From assembly GCF_000739695.1 (NCBI RefSeq), contig NZ_BBIO01000006.1:62001-126000 (forward strand): a DNA stretch of 64,000 nt, given 5' to 3'. The notes under the pieces were generated by a model. It did no database searches, was not told where the DNA came from, and was given only the letters and a program-made list of their open reading frames with translations. The DNA is from Tepidicaulis marinus. Its GTDB lineage: Bacteria; Pseudomonadota; Alphaproteobacteria; Parvibaculales; Parvibaculaceae. A program made the position numbers and the translations under genes. This document shows, one piece after another, positions 63,434 through 64,000 of this stretch; the stretch's first letter is position 1, and the number at the start of each line of letters is the position of its first letter.

Positions 63434-64000
63434 ATGAGCGCTGACAGCTCGGAAGACTCGGTCCTTTATCTCTCTGCCCGCGAGGCGGCGGCGGAGCTCG
63501 GCGTCTCACCCGCCACGCTTTACGCTTATGTGAGCCGGGGGATGATCCGCTCCGAGCCCGTGCCCGGCGCCCGGGCGAAGCGCTACCGCGCCGAGGATGT
63601 GCGCGCCCTTGCCGAGCGGCGCGCCCCGCCCGGCAAGGCGGAAAAGCGCCCGCGCCATGTCACAGCTTTCTCCGCGGCCCAGCCGGTGCTCGCCTCCGAC
63701 ATTTCGCTCATCGCGGAAGGCGGGCTTTATTACCGGGGCGTCGATGCGGGCGAGCTTGCCCGCCATGCGAGCCTTGAAAGCGCGGCGGGCCTTCTCTGGC
63801 AGACAGCGGATTACGATGCTTTTGCCAAAGACAATCTGCCGCCGCAGGTGCCGGTGCTGAAGCTGCTGGCCGATGAAGCAAAAGACGCTCATCCCATCGA
63901 CCGCTGCATGGCGGTGCTGGCGCTGGCCGGCGCGGCGGATGAAGGGGCCTATAACCGCACCGACCAGGGTCTTGCCCTTGCCGCCGCCCGTATCACGCGG
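63434..64000 (+). CDS. HTH-citrate synthase family protein (N-terminal part, cut by window end)
   Basis: 189 codons open to the edge. Residues about 11-62 are an excisionase/MerR-type helix-turn-helix (LSAREAAAELGVSPATLYAY, then VSRGMIRSEP and RYRAEDV). From about residue 85 the citrate synthase fold begins (DISLIAEGGLYYRGVDAGEL). HTH-linked citrate synthases form a distinct alphaproteobacterial and actinobacterial group. Catalytic residues are beyond the window. The DNA-binding domain suggests it could regulate its own divergent promoter. Confidence 0.87.
   Translation, partial: MSADSSEDSVLYLSAREAAAELGVSPATLYAYVSRGMIRSEPVPGARAKRYRAEDVRALAERRAPPGKAEKRPRHVTAFSAAQPVLASDISLIAEGGLYYRGVDAGELARHASLESAAGLLWQTADYDAFAKDNLPPQVPVLKLLADEAKDAHPIDRCMAVLALAGAADEGAYNRTDQGLALAAARITR

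Overview
The window looks like a chromosomal segment of a GC-rich, flagellated alphaproteobacterium. The gene order ribF-ileS-lspA-DUF3035-M16-M16-pgi-mutL, the lipid A/Kdo block (MsbA-type ABC transporter, DUF374, waaA, lpxK, lpxL), DUF2093, DUF4170, a TipF-like polarity protein and the PuuR-like regulator/omega-transaminase pair all point to that class. The many acyl-CoA dehydrogenase, phosphotransferase, SDR and enoyl-CoA hydratase genes suggest a lipid- or hydrocarbon-using lifestyle. A Parvibaculum-like genus is my guess only. I saw no tRNA, rRNA, insertion sequence, prophage or CRISPR array.

Layout. 1-5061: PuuR-like regulator (cut by the window edge) divergent from an omega-amino acid:pyruvate transaminase; a candidate C-rich-loop small RNA; a DUF4424 protein; two SDRs. 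5289-9599: OmpA lipoprotein, MsrQ, glutathione peroxidase, gamma-glutamylcyclotransferase, C69 peptidase (surface plus thiol/redox functions). 9700-15353: TipF-like degenerate EAL protein, HAD hydrolase, a DUF4168 / ECF sigma / anti-sigma module with matching divergent promoters around a 15-bp tandem repeat, and CheY-CheZ. 15664-27374: ribF, ileS-lspA, DUF3035 lipoprotein, paired M16 proteases, pgi-mutL. 27540-34808: diheme peroxidase with chemoreceptor; rsmD-rluB; tadA; acyl-CoA dehydrogenase; GST. 34786-45613: orphan PAS histidine kinase, then an accessory block (MscS channel, TpsB-type outer-membrane transporter, two glycine-rich 'collagen-like' lipoprotein genes, one with a frameshifted start) bounded on both sides by paralogous aminoglycoside-phosphotransferase-fold genes. 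45646-58854: purD, xseA, DUF2093, M23 protein, then the envelope block lpxL-lpxK-waaA-DUF374-ABC, DUF4170, a CysQ-like phosphatase, pmbA and MAPEG. 59124-64000: DUF6101-like protein, MarR-enoyl-CoA hydratase operon with a large operator, DUF2332, and two divergent citrate synthase-family genes, one carrying an N-terminal HTH.

The most interesting region is 39475-44518. A two-partner-secretion transporter lies beside two paralogous Gly/Leu-repeat lipoproteins instead of a classical TpsA exoprotein. The intergenic stretch upstream holds a multi-hairpin 5' leader on the minus strand and, on the plus strand, a GGAAC-N16-CGTT general-stress promoter feeding a short region that ends in an intrinsic terminator (candidate sRNA). 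Other notable items are the C-rich-loop sRNA candidate at 2144-2271, the ECF promoter pair at 12600-12743, four-copy 11-15 bp tandem repeats at three gene starts, the 13-bp inverted repeat over the marR start codon, and the palindrome in front of the HTH-citrate synthase.
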